DNA of 64,000 bases from Flavobacterium sp. Lineage in GTDB: Bacteria > Bacteroidota > Bacteroidia > Flavobacteriales > Flavobacteriaceae. The stretch is taken from positions 62,001 through 126,000 of the forward strand of contig NZ_SEBS01000005.1 in NCBI RefSeq assembly GCF_004211145.1, in the 5' to 3' direction. The position numbers were made by a program, and so were the translations under genes. The notes under the pieces are model-generated. The model had not been told where the DNA came from, did not search any database, and saw nothing but the letters and a program-made list of their open reading frames with translations. Each line of letters opens with the position of its first letter. The stretch's first letter is position 1. Positions 1-8,428 of this stretch are shown piece after piece.

Positions 1-1482
1 CCGACCGTAACAGGAACGGTTTCCTCATACAGCGTTTCTCCTGCGCTTCCTGCAGGTTTGTCGTTGAACGCGGCTACGGGAGTCATTTCAGGAACACCGT
101 CGGCTGTGGCTGCGACCGCAACTTACACCGTGACGGCGACGAATGTAAGCGGAAACGCGTCATTCGGGGTTGTGATCACCGTTAATCCGATGGCGCCTGA
201 CGCTTTGAGTTACAACTCGCCAAACACATTTACCGTTGGAACTGCGATCGGGAATTTGAACCCGACCGTATTCGGAACCGTGACATTGTACAGCGTTTCT
301 CCGGCGCTTCCTGCGGGATTAAATCTGAACACGACGACCGGAGTCATTTCAGGAACTCCGACGGCTGTGACCGCGACTGCGACTTACACGGTGACCGCGA
401 CGAATTCGGGCGGAAGCGTTTCATTCGGCGTGATCATCACCGTGAACGGAATTGCGCCGAGCGCGTTGAGTTATACTTCGCCGAATACATATCCTGTAGG
501 GTCGAACATCATACCGTTGACGCCGACAATTACGGGATCGGACGTCGTTTATTCTGTTTCACCTTCGTTGCCGGCCGGACTTTCCATGGATTTCATAACG
601 GGCATCATTTCAGGAGTTCCGACAACGGTTACGCCGATTGCCGCGTATACGGTTACGGCTACGAATTCGGGCGGAAGCATCTCGTTCGACGTCATCATCA
701 CGATTACCCCGGCAGCGCCTACAGCTTTGAGTTATACGTCTCCAAATACGTTTACCGTCGGAACTGCGATCGCGAATCTAAATCCGACCGTGACGGGAAC
801 AGTGACGTCGTACAGCGTTTCTCCTGCGCTTCCTGCGGGATTGAGTTTGAATACGACAACCGGAGTCATTTCAGGAACTCCGACGGCTGTTACCGCGACT
901 GCGACTTATACGGTTACCGCGACGAATTCGGGTGGAAGCGTCTCGTTCGACGTCATCATTACCGTGAACGACATCGCGCCGACCGCATTGAGTTATACAT
1001 CGCCGAACACATATTCGGCCAATGCTGCAATCACGCCGTTGATCCCGACAGTTACAGGTTCCGGCATCACGTATTCGGTTTCGCCATCGTTGCCAGCCGG
1101 ATTGTCGATCGATCCTGCGACGGGAATCATCTCAGGAACTCCGACAACGACAACGCCGATCGCAACTTATACGGTTACGGCGACGAATTCGGGCGGAAGC
1201 GTCTCGTTCGACGTCATCATCACGATCACGCCAGAACTTAGCGTCGGTGATCCACGCGCGATGCAATTCATTGTGTTCCCGAACCCGTTCCGCGATTCGA
1301 TTTCGATCAAAGGACTGGAAGGCGACACGACATATTCGTTGTATTCGATCGACGGAAAACTCGTGCAATCGGGACGCGTCGAGAACGAAACCATCCGATT
1401 CGGAGAGCTTGCGCAAGGCATTTACACGTTGCGTCTGGAAAGCGAAGGTCGTATGGGAATCAAGAAGATTGTCCGAAACTAA
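1..1482 (+). CDS. Secreted He_PIG/Ig-like repeat protein with T9SS type A sorting domain (5' truncated)
   Basis: The reading frame is open from the first base, so the N terminus and signal peptide lie outside the window. The visible 493 residues are about four and a half copies of an 87-residue (261-bp) Ig-like 'putative Ig' (He_PIG) repeat. Each copy has the hallmarks SYTSPNT, YSVSPALPAGL, TGVISGTP and YTVTATNSGG. Two slightly different units alternate, so the DNA also repeats with a period of about 522 bp. The last ~75 residues, from about base 1258, form a T9SS C-terminal sorting domain: an FPNPF motif, then YSIDGKLV, then a basic end (KKIVRN). In Bacteroidota this domain sends the protein through the type IX pathway to the cell surface or medium. 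The cargo is probably adhesive or structural; no catalytic domain is visible. A TTG at 58 opens the longest start-containing frame but lies mid-repeat and is not a true start. Confidence 0.93.
   Translation, partial: PTVTGTVSSYSVSPALPAGLSLNAATGVISGTPSAVAATATYTVTATNVSGNASFGVVITVNPMAPDALSYNSPNTFTVGTAIGNLNPTVFGTVTLYSVSPALPAGLNLNTTTGVISGTPTAVTATATYTVTATNSGGSVSFGVIITVNGIAPSALSYTSPNTYPVGSNIIPLTPTITGSDVVYSVSPSLPAGLSMDFITGIISGVPTTVTPIAAYTVTATNSGGSISFDVIITITPAAPTALSYTSPNTFTVGTAIANLNPTVTGTVTSYSVSPALPAGLSLNTTTGVISGTPTAVTATATYTVTATNSGGSVSFDVIITVNDIAPTALSYTSPNTYSANAAITPLIPTVTGSGITYSVSPSLPAGLSIDPATGIISGTPTTTTPIATYTVTATNSGGSVSFDVIITITPELSVGDPRAMQFIVFPNPFRDSISIKGLEGDTTYSLYSIDGKLVQSGRVENETIRFGELAQGIYTLRLESEGRMGIKKIVRN
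211..1245 (+). repeat. Tandem 261-bp coding repeats (four units, A-B-A-B pattern)
   Basis: In-frame repeats with starts near 211, 472, 733 and 994. Units 1 and 3 resemble each other more than they resemble units 2 and 4. This suggests duplication of a two-domain block and makes the region prone to copy-number change and misassembly. Confidence 0.85.
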
Positions 1483-1500
1483 TCGCACATAAAAATCAAA

Positions 1501-1531
1501 AAAGGAGGTTCAGGAATGACCTCCTTTTTTT
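1501..1531. terminator. Bidirectional rho-independent terminator
   Basis: Perfect 9-bp stem AAAGGAGGT/ACCTCCTTT with a 9-nt loop. It is followed by a T run on the plus strand and preceded by an A run, so it can serve both the secreted repeat protein and the convergent rfbD. Confidence 0.88.
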
Positions 1532-1551
1532 ATGCGGTAACGTGAAAATAT

Positions 1552-2403
1552 TTACGAATTCGCCTTGAAAGCGTCGGCGAGCGCGAGTTTCCAATCGCGG
1601 ATTTCCAAACCGAAAATTGATTTGATCCTCGACTTATCGAGCACGCTGTACGCCGGACGTTTTGCCGGAGTCGGGAAGCTGCTCGTGGGGATCGCATGGA
1701 GTTTCACATTGCTCTTTGCCAAGCTGAAAATCTCTTTGGCGAAATCGTGCCAGCTCGCGATTCCTTCGTTGCTGTAGTTGTAGATTCCGTACGTTGTTTT
1801 TCCGGATGTGATGATTTTGAGCAACGCGTGCGCCAAATCAACCGCGTATGTCGGCGTTCCGATCTGGTCGCTCACAACGCTTATCTCGTCGCGTTCCGAC
1901 GCCAATCGCAACATGGTTTTCATGAAGTTGTTTCCGAATTCCGAATAAACCCAAGACGTCCTGACGATGAAATAGCGCTCAAGGATGTTCATCACTTCAA
2001 GTTCGCCGTCCCGTTTTGTGCGTCCGTACACGCCTTGCGGATCGGTCGGGAAATCTTCGATGTAGGGAACCGAACCGTTTCCGTTGAACACGAAATCGGT
2101 TGAAACGTGAAGCAACGTGCAATTGTAGTCGAGGCAGGTTTTCGCGAGGTTTTTGACGCCGTCGACGTTGATCGCGTGCGCTTTCTCGGGTTCGCTTTCA
2201 GATTTGTCGACAGCCGTATACGCCGCGGCGTTAATGCAGAAATCGGGTTTTGTCTTTTCGAAAAGCGTTTTTAATGATTCCGGATTCGTGAGGTCGCCTT
2301 CGGTCGAATCGGCGAAGTAAAAATCGATCGAACCGTATTGATTCTTGACCGACCTCAACGCTTGGCCCAATTGTCCCGATGCGCCCGTGACAAGAACTAC
2401 CAT
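1552..2403 (-). CDS. rfbD: dTDP-4-dehydrorhamnose reductase
   Basis: Catalyses the last step of dTDP-L-rhamnose synthesis, the NAD(P)H-dependent reduction of dTDP-4-keto-L-rhamnose, in the cytoplasm. The 283 residues match the family length. The N terminus carries the Rossmann motif TGASGQLG (residues 6-13). The extended-SDR catalytic pair is at Tyr126 and Lys130 (YGRTK). STDFVFNG near residue 101 is also typical. The start overlaps the end of rfbC by 7 bases, so the two are probably translated together. It is the last gene of the run DUF6909-like / Wzz-like / rfbA / rfbC / rfbD. The pathway's dehydratase rfbB is not in this window. Confidence 0.95.
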   Translation of the reverse strand: MVVLVTGASGQLGQALRSVKNQYGSIDFYFADSTEGDLTNPESLKTLFEKTKPDFCINAAAYTAVDKSESEPEKAHAINVDGVKNLAKTCLDYNCTLLHVSTDFVFNGNGSVPYIEDFPTDPQGVYGRTKRDGELEVMNILERYFIVRTSWVYSEFGNNFMKTMLRLASERDEISVVSDQIGTPTYAVDLAHALLKIITSGKTTYGIYNYSNEGIASWHDFAKEIFSLAKSNVKLHAIPTSSFPTPAKRPAYSVLDKSRIKSIFGLEIRDWKLALADAFKANS

Positions 2404-2948
2404 ACTTTTTTTGCGTCGTTTAACGTGGGAAGGATTTGGTCTTTCTCGGAAATGATCATTTCATTTTCAGGGAAATTCCAGTTTATGCCGACCGATGGAT
2501 CGTTGAACATCAATCCGCCCTCTGATTCTTTATTATAGAAATTGTCGCACTTGTAAAAGAAAACCGCCGTTTCGCTGAGCACTAAAAAACCGTGTGCGAA
2601 TCCGCGAGGTACGAAGAATTGTTTTTGGTTGTCGCCCGAAAGCAGGATCGATTCATATTGCCCGAAGGTTTCCGATCCGGGACGCAAATCGACCGCGACG
2701 TCGAGCACTTCGCCCCTTAAAACCCGGACCAATTTCGCCTGCGCATGCTGGCCAGTCTGGTAATGAAGCCCGCGCAAGACGCCTCGTGACGAAACCGATT
2801 GGTTGTCCTGCACGAAATGCGCCTCATAACCCGTTCCGTTCGCGAACGTGCGCTCGTTGAAGCTTTCCATGAAAGAGCCGCGCTCGTCCCCGATTATCTT
2901 GGGTTCGATGATAAAACAGCCTTTTAGTTTGGTTTCGGTAAACGTCAT
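2397..2948 (-). CDS. rfbC: dTDP-4-dehydrorhamnose 3,5-epimerase
   Basis: RmlC-type cupin that epimerises C3 and C5 of dTDP-4-keto-6-deoxyglucose. It has 183 residues, normal for the family. The conserved RGVLRGLHYQ motif places the catalytic base at His62. FVPRGFAHGF lies at residues 112-121, and Tyr132 in the FFYKCDNFY segment matches the family's catalytic tyrosine. It sits two bases downstream of rfbA and overlaps rfbD, so all three enzymes come from one transcript. Rhamnose made here probably feeds a surface polysaccharide, as the adjacent chain-length-like protein also suggests. Confidence 0.95.
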   Translation of the reverse strand: MTFTETKLKGCFIIEPKIIGDERGSFMESFNERTFANGTGYEAHFVQDNQSVSSRGVLRGLHYQTGQHAQAKLVRVLRGEVLDVAVDLRPGSETFGQYESILLSGDNQKQFFVPRGFAHGFLVLSETAVFFYKCDNFYNKESEGGLMFNDPSVGINWNFPENEMIISEKDQILPTLNDAKKVW

Positions 2949-2950
2949 TT

Positions 2951-3811
2951 TTATTGGATTAATCCTAGCAAATGTTTGCCATAACCGCTTTTAAGCAACG
3001 GCTCGGCGAGTTTTTTTAGTTGGTCGGACGAGATGTAGCCCATTACATAAGCGGCTTCCTCGATCGATCCGATTTTCAATCCTTGGCGTTCTTCGATTAC
3101 CTGGACGAATTGTGACGCCTGCATCAGCGAATTGAACGTTCCGGTGTCGAGCCAAGCGGTTCCTCGGTCGAGAATGCTGACCTTGAGTTTTCCACGTTTG
3201 AGGTATTCTTTGTTGATGTCGGTGATTTCAAGCTCGCCGCGGTGGCTTGGTTGTATGTTGGCCGCGATGTCGACCACGTCGTTGTCGTAGAAATAAATTC
3301 CGGGAACGGCGTAGTTCGATTTTGGTTCGGCTGGTTTTTCTTCGATCGAAAGTACGTTTCCGCTTGCGTCGAAATCAACGACACCGTAACGTTCGGGATC
3401 GTGGACATGGTACGCATAAATTACGCCTCCGTCAGGATTGTTGTTCGATTTCAGCAAACCTGAAAGCCCTGTTCCGTAGAAAATGTTGTCGCCCAAGACG
3501 AGCGCGACCTTGTCGTTCCCGATGAATTCCTTACCGATGATGAACGCTTCGGCCAAACCATTCGGGTTTTCCTGGACGGCGTATTCGAATCGGCAACCGA
3601 GGCTCGTTCCGTCGCCAAGCAATTGCCTGAAAAGCGGCAAATCGTGGGGAGTCGAAATGATCAGGATCTCGCGGATTCCCGACCACAAAAGCGTCGAAAG
3701 CGGATAATAGATCATCGGCTTGTCGTAAATCGGCATGAGTTGCTTACTCACGGCGAGCGTCAACGGGTGAAGGCGCGTTCCGGATCCTCCGGCTAAAATA
3801 ATTCCTTTCAT
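2951..3811 (-). CDS. rfbA: Glucose-1-phosphate thymidylyltransferase
   Basis: Condenses dTTP with glucose-1-phosphate to give dTDP-glucose, the entry step of dTDP-rhamnose synthesis. The 286 residues match RmlA. The nucleotide-binding signature [11 protein letters not shown] is at residues 8-18, LGDNIFYG is near 107-114, and the conserved [13 protein letters not shown] segment follows. It lies 4 bases after the Wzz-like gene and 2 bases before rfbC, in a compact operon. Confidence 0.96.
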   Translation of the reverse strand: MKGIILAGGSGTRLHPLTLAVSKQLMPIYDKPMIYYPLSTLLWSGIREILIISTPHDLPLFRQLLGDGTSLGCRFEYAVQENPNGLAEAFIIGKEFIGNDKVALVLGDNIFYGTGLSGLLKSNNNPDGGVIYAYHVHDPERYGVVDFDASGNVLSIEEKPAEPKSNYAVPGIYFYDNDVVDIAANIQPSHRGELEITDINKEYLKRGKLKVSILDRGTAWLDTGTFNSLMQASQFVQVIEERQGLKIGSIEEAAYVMGYISSDQLKKLAEPLLKSGYGKHLLGLIQ

Positions 3812-3815
3812 TGCC

Positions 3816-4784
3816 TTACGCTTGGTTCATCTTTGCAGATTGTTTCCTATAAAAAGACAAGAACAATTTTATGGCGATGAACAGGAAAATGAACAATAAC
3901 GGAAGTACGATTTTAAGTTTACCGTTTACCGCTTTCGTGTTTTCAATGTTCAATATCGTATTGTTGTCTTTTACGATTTTATCGATGCTGACCATGTCGA
4001 TGCGGTGATCGCCTTGTTCGCGAACGAGCCTGTCTTTGGTTTCGAGTACATCGTTGAGCTGCGTATTCTGGTTGATATAGACCTGTCCCGACCCGGAATT
4101 CTTCGAGGCAAGCGCGTCGAGAAGTTTGTCGATTCGTTTGATCGTGGAATCGTTGGCGCTCATTTTATAAGCGACGTTCTTCACGTATTCTGTTTGGATT
4201 TTCCTGTAAAAATCGCTGTCGTTGAGATATTTCAACAAAGGCTCGACTGTCTTTTTGGTGTCGGTCGCGTCTTTTGTAGAGAACGTGATCAGGTGTTGCG
4301 GATAGTTCTTGCTCGTAAGCGGTTCTTCGACAATCTTCCTTATATCGCTGTTTTCAGCCATTACCTTGAGCATCTCCAAATACGTTTCGTTGCGGTTCGC
4401 GAATTGGTAAATGTCCACGATCGGTTCGATTTCGATCTTAGCCAATTTCTTGGCGTTCTGAATGCCGAGTCCTTTGAGGAAAACCGTATCGTTCTCCTTG
4501 ATCTTGGATTCGATCAGATCTACTTTTTCATACAGATAATCGACACTTCCGAAATTCGGGGAAACGACCAATAAGTGATCGTAGGTTTTTTGGGTTTTGT
4601 CAAGGTAAAATCCAAGCCCGACGCCAACGATCAGAAGCACTATCAAAATAATCGCATTCTTAATCCCGAACCTCAACAATTGGAACAATCGAGCGTTGAA
4701 ATTACTTGCGGCGTTGCCCATTTTTTTTCTGAGTTCGGCCAAGTCGATTTCGTTTTCGTCTGAATTTTTTGGTTGTTTACTCAT
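3816..4784 (-). CDS. Putative chain-length-determinant (Wzz-like) inner membrane protein
   Basis: 322 residues with the layout of a polysaccharide co-polymerase. There is a short cytoplasmic N terminus rich in charged residues, a transmembrane helix at about 41-61, a long periplasmic helical region with a K/E/D-rich coiled-coil character, and a second transmembrane helix near 290-312 followed by a basic tail. No kinase domain is attached. Sequence identity to Wzz is not obvious by eye, so the call rests on topology and on position directly upstream of rfbA. The likely role is to set glycan chain length or support export in the same pathway that uses dTDP-rhamnose. Confidence 0.6.
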   Translation of the reverse strand: MSKQPKNSDENEIDLAELRKKMGNAASNFNARLFQLLRFGIKNAIILIVLLIVGVGLGFYLDKTQKTYDHLLVVSPNFGSVDYLYEKVDLIESKIKENDTVFLKGLGIQNAKKLAKIEIEPIVDIYQFANRNETYLEMLKVMAENSDIRKIVEEPLTSKNYPQHLITFSTKDATDTKKTVEPLLKYLNDSDFYRKIQTEYVKNVAYKMSANDSTIKRIDKLLDALASKNSGSGQVYINQNTQLNDVLETKDRLVREQGDHRIDMVSIDKIVKDNNTILNIENTKAVNGKLKIVLPLLFIFLFIAIKLFLSFYRKQSAKMNQA

Positions 4785-4786
4785 TT

Positions 4787-6481
4787 CTATTTCGAATTTA
4801 ATATCTGTTCAAGTATTTTAATCGTAATCAAATAGGTCGGTTTCACGCCTGTGGTTCCCAAACCTCCCGATGCGAGCGTGCTGCCCGTTTCCAGCGGATT
4901 GTCGGAAGCGTAATACGCATATCGCACTTTCACGTCAGGGTTGATGCTCTTTCGGATTTTCGACGCCGACTGTATCGCCTTTTGGTAATACGCGCCTTCC
5001 ATCTCAAGGCCGATCACGCCCCAGGTCGACTTGTTGAAGAACGTCAAAAGATCACGGTTTTGGAGTGAAGTTCCCAAAACGGTAACCATCGGGCCTGCGT
5101 AAACCGGAATATCGTTGCCTTCGAACATGTCGAGCGTCAACTCGTTTTCGAACGGATAATTATCGCCCGTTCCTTCGTTTATGTGTGCCGACGGAATCAT
5201 GATATCGCCTTTTCCGCCTTCCAAGATTCCCGCTTTTCCCATGATCGAAACCGACACGACGTTCAACAACGTGCGCTGGTTTTTCGATTCCTGGAACGGT
5301 TTCAAAAGTTCGTCGATCGTTTCATAAGCTTGCTCACCGAATGCGTAATCCATGACGATGATAACGGGATTTTCGCCCGAAACGTTCGCGTTCGGGAAGC
5401 TTGAATTTTTCCAGTCGATCTTTTCAGTGTCGAAGATCTGCACGTCGATGTTCGTGCCCGACGTATCGGGAAGCGAGATCATGCCGTGTTCCGTCGCGAA
5501 TTTCTCAACGGGTTTGCGCAATGCGTCGGCGCCTGATCTACTGAGTTCTTCATAGATCACGAAATCGCTTTTGTCCTTGAACTTGGTCTTGAGCAGATGC
5601 GTCGCGAAAAGCGAATTCATCACACTGTGCATGTTCGCGCTGATGATATGGATCGGGCGGTTCAACAAATTGTTGTCGCGCAAAATGGTCTTGATGTTGT
5701 TCGCCCAGATTTCACCGTGAATGTGATGCCCGAGGCGTTCGCGCAGGATCGGGCTGAACGAGATCGTGCGTTTGTTGTTTTCTATGAGTTCCTCGATCGC
5801 GAGTTTTCCAAGCCAATAGATAACATGGATAAAACGATCGGGTTTTTCAGTTGTCCCGAAACCGTCGTAAATCTCGATGATTTCTGAGAATGATCGGCCC
5901 AATAGATTCGCCGCGTGCGACATCGCCTGTTCGCGTTCGGCCAATTCAAGCGGCTCGCCGTTCTCAACAACCTCGCCGAGCTTTTGCCAATCGCGTGAAA
6001 CCTCGCCGGTATTTTCATCCAAAAGCGCGCGGTTCTTAATCTTGTGCGATTCGATGAAAAGGAACGTGAGGTGCGTCAAAATATCATAGATATCCGAGCG
6101 GCCGCGCGTGATTTCGACGTTCATCTGTTCGTCGTCGATGCGGTAACAATTGCGTTTTCTCTTTGGCGGGATGATCGCCTTGAAATGGGATTTCGAGTAA
6201 CCTTCGTCGGACGTCAAATTGATGAACCGGCATTCCTCGATCCCTACGGGAAGGCGCTCGATCACATACAACAATCCGTTAAGTTCTACTTTCTCGCCGG
6301 CGATACTGCCGTAAATTTCAGGTCGCAACGCCAAAAGCGCCTCGCGTAAAGTTTCTCCGGAAACGCCCATCGGTTTATAAAAACCCCTGTTGAACAGGTG
6401 GCGCATCGTAATATAAAGCCGTTCGACCGCGCTCGAAGATTCCTGCGCGCGTGAGCGAACGATATTTTTAAGTTCTTTCAT
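4787..6481 (-). CDS. Conserved Bacteroidota protein with nucleoside-phosphorylase-like C terminus (possibly DUF6909)
   Basis: 564 residues, no signal peptide or membrane segment, so cytoplasmic. I recall this as a conserved flavobacterial family annotated DUF6909, but this is from memory. The N-terminal half is helical and has no motif I recognise. The C-terminal third reads like the PNP/UDP-phosphorylase or AMP-nucleosidase fold: GDIMIPSAHINEGTGD, then PMVTVLGTSLQNRD, then GLEMEGAYY at about 491-499, then YYASDNPLETG around 524-534. Glu-Met-Glu-Gly-Ala and a later Ser-Asp are the ribose-binding and catalytic signatures of that superfamily. It is the first gene of the rhamnose operon, 2 bases upstream of the Wzz-like gene, but a link to polysaccharide synthesis is not evident. 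The start is at the first ATG after a gene-free stretch. Confidence 0.7.
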   Translation of the reverse strand: MKELKNIVRSRAQESSSAVERLYITMRHLFNRGFYKPMGVSGETLREALLALRPEIYGSIAGEKVELNGLLYVIERLPVGIEECRFINLTSDEGYSKSHFKAIIPPKRKRNCYRIDDEQMNVEITRGRSDIYDILTHLTFLFIESHKIKNRALLDENTGEVSRDWQKLGEVVENGEPLELAEREQAMSHAANLLGRSFSEIIEIYDGFGTTEKPDRFIHVIYWLGKLAIEELIENNKRTISFSPILRERLGHHIHGEIWANNIKTILRDNNLLNRPIHIISANMHSVMNSLFATHLLKTKFKDKSDFVIYEELSRSGADALRKPVEKFATEHGMISLPDTSGTNIDVQIFDTEKIDWKNSSFPNANVSGENPVIIVMDYAFGEQAYETIDELLKPFQESKNQRTLLNVVSVSIMGKAGILEGGKGDIMIPSAHINEGTGDNYPFENELTLDMFEGNDIPVYAGPMVTVLGTSLQNRDLLTFFNKSTWGVIGLEMEGAYYQKAIQSASKIRKSINPDVKVRYAYYASDNPLETGSTLASGGLGTTGVKPTYLITIKILEQILNSK

Positions 6482-6581
6482 TCAATAAAATTCTCACTGT
6501 GCAAATGTAGGGTTTTTGCACTTTAGTTGGTTAGGGTAAGGTTAATTGCGGGTTCGGCTGATAATTCCGACGTTAATTTTA

Positions 6582-7532
6582 CTAATTCGACAACGTGATT
6601 TCTACCGCGAATTCTTCCCAATACGTACGGATTTTTTTGGCGTGTTCCATCATTTGCTTGAATTGATGGCTATCGGCGGGATTCATAAGGCGGATTTCAT
6701 TTTCGAAAGCATCGTATCTCGCCAGGTCTTTGCGGAACGGCTTCCAGGTCGCGATTTTCCAGTCGAAACCCCAGGACGAATTCTCGGCTTTGTACTGTGT
6801 GCCGAACGTGGGCTGGTAACTGGTTTGTGTGATCGTCCCCGTTTTGGATTCATACGTGAATTCGTACCGATTCTCGGGAATCACGAGCCATTCCAACGCA
6901 ACGAAAAAACCGGTTTCAGAGCATTTTATCTTGAATTCGGAAACATCGATTATCGTTTTGTTTCGTCCTTTTTTTGCCGACGCCAAGATCGGTTTTGCGA
7001 GCATTTCGCTTCCCGGAGTTCCGTCAGCGTTGGCTTCGATCAGGTAAAAATTGAACTTCGCGCCTTTTATCTTGGAAACCGTCGCGACTGAAATCGTCTT
7101 TAAATACGGTGTTTCCGACGGAATCTGCGCCACATTGAAATATCGCGCCACGCGAAACGGCCTTCCATTGCAACCGTAGGTCGTTTCGACATTTTTCATT
7201 TGGAATTCACCGACGACATTCGATTTCGTGCGTTTGGGTTTTTGCACGGAAACCGCATCGAGCAAAATCGGGGCGGGTTGCAGGACGACGTTCGATGCCG
7301 CATTCGCGCGCAGTTTTTTCGTCGCGTATCCGATGGCCGAAAAAAGCAAATTCTTGTCGGTTTCAGCCGATATCGAAAATTGTCCGGCTTCGTCGGCGTT
7401 GGTTCCGACTTCAGTATTTTCGATCCAGATTGTTGCGTACGGAATCGGTTCGCCGGAAATGCTATCCTTGACCGAACCTTGGATTTGGGCGACGAGCAAC
7501 GTCGGAAGAAGTAAAAGAAATATTGTTTTCAT
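6582..7532 (-). CDS. Secreted carboxypeptidase-regulatory-like domain protein (paralogue 2)
   Basis: 316 residues with a signal peptide (KTIFLLLLPTLLVAQ) followed at once by a CarboxypepD_reg-like beta-sandwich: IQGSVKDSISGEPIPYATI, a GTNADEAGQFSI turn and an FSAIGYATK strand. This domain is also the N-terminal plug-side domain of SusC/TonB receptors, but no barrel follows. The rest (about 200 residues) is unassigned and contains basic KRTK and KKGRNKT segments. It is a clear paralogue of the gene just upstream, with the same order of domains. The ATG at 7532 overlaps the upstream stop by one base (TGATG); a TTG one codon earlier is less likely. It is probably periplasmic or outer-membrane associated; function unknown. 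Confidence 0.8.
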   Translation of the reverse strand: MKTIFLLLLPTLLVAQIQGSVKDSISGEPIPYATIWIENTEVGTNADEAGQFSISAETDKNLLFSAIGYATKKLRANAASNVVLQPAPILLDAVSVQKPKRTKSNVVGEFQMKNVETTYGCNGRPFRVARYFNVAQIPSETPYLKTISVATVSKIKGAKFNFYLIEANADGTPGSEMLAKPILASAKKGRNKTIIDVSEFKIKCSETGFFVALEWLVIPENRYEFTYESKTGTITQTSYQPTFGTQYKAENSSWGFDWKIATWKPFRKDLARYDAFENEIRLMNPADSHQFKQMMEHAKKIRTYWEEFAVEITLSN

Positions 7533-8428
7533 CAATTCGAGATAGTGATTGAAATCGTCGATTCGAGAAATTTATCGTGATATTTCCGCATCATGACGTT
7601 CGAAAGGCTACCCGAATCGTCGACTTTGTGTCGCGACCGCTTGCTCCATTTCGACGTTAGATACCAAGTGTTGTTCTCGTCCGATGGTAAAAACCCGAAA
7701 TACGGTTGTTGGACCGAGACTTCTCGCGTCTTCTTATCGCCCGAAATGCTTTCATAGACAACCACGGTCGTATACAGATTTTCCTTTATTTTCAACGGCT
7801 CGATCGCGACGAAGATGCCGTTTTGGGGTATTTCGATGTTGAATTCGGCAATGTTTACGGTCGTTTTCCTGTCGCCTTTCGGAACCGACGCGATTATATT
7901 TTTCGCGACCAGATCGAGATCCGGTTCTCCATTTTCGTTGACGCTCATGATTCGGATGTTGACCTTCGCGCCTGAAATCTCGCTTTTGGAATTGAACGTG
8001 ACTTCGGTCAAGAAAGGATATTCCGACTTTTCGTCGGGATTGAAAACCTTACCCGCAGTTTGGTTGATGTAAACCCGAATGCCGCTTGTCCCGAATTTGT
8101 CGATTTGTTTGCTGCGTTTCCGTTTGGCTTTCCCGACGACGATTTCCCGTAATTTGACGGTTTCGTCCCACATCACAACTTCGTTCACGTCAATTCCCTG
8201 AAGCGTGATCGTCTTGAAACCGACTGCCGAAAACGTGAATTTTTCGTCTGGTTTATGGTTCGGGATTGAAAACGTTCCGTCGGCTTCGGCTGAAAAACCG
8301 TCGTTGCCCGATTCGGGGAAAATGTTCACGTAAGCGATCGGATCTCCGTGTTCGTCGATTACGCGGCCTTTGATCTGGGCGGCGATCAGCGTTGGGAAAA
8401 GCACGAAATACAGTAGCATTTTAGACAT
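7532..8428 (-). CDS. Secreted carboxypeptidase-regulatory-like domain protein (paralogue 1)
   Basis: 298 residues. Signal peptide MSKMLLYFVLFPTLIAAQ, then a CarboxypepD_reg-like domain (IKGRVIDEHGDPIAYVNI; ADGTFSIPN; FSAVGFKTI). The C-terminal part shares the layout of its downstream paralogue: a basic stretch, a SAKVNIRI-type strand (here SGAKVNIRIM), then GDRKTTVNIAEFNIEI and NGIFVAIEPL. The start overlaps the GH3-like gene by 8 bases, so the group from the M23 peptidase onward is one translationally coupled operon. The pair probably arose by tandem duplication. Function unknown. Confidence 0.8.
   Translation of the reverse strand: MSKMLLYFVLFPTLIAAQIKGRVIDEHGDPIAYVNIFPESGNDGFSAEADGTFSIPNHKPDEKFTFSAVGFKTITLQGIDVNEVVMWDETVKLREIVVGKAKRKRSKQIDKFGTSGIRVYINQTAGKVFNPDEKSEYPFLTEVTFNSKSEISGAKVNIRIMSVNENGEPDLDLVAKNIIASVPKGDRKTTVNIAEFNIEIPQNGIFVAIEPLKIKENLYTTVVVYESISGDKKTREVSVQQPYFGFLPSDENNTWYLTSKWSKRSRHKVDDSGSLSNVMMRKYHDKFLESTISITISN

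Noticed and set aside
211..1245. Regular 261-bp repeats as a CRISPR or minisatellite array
   Set aside because: The repeats are in frame, encode Ig-like domains, and have no spacer structure.
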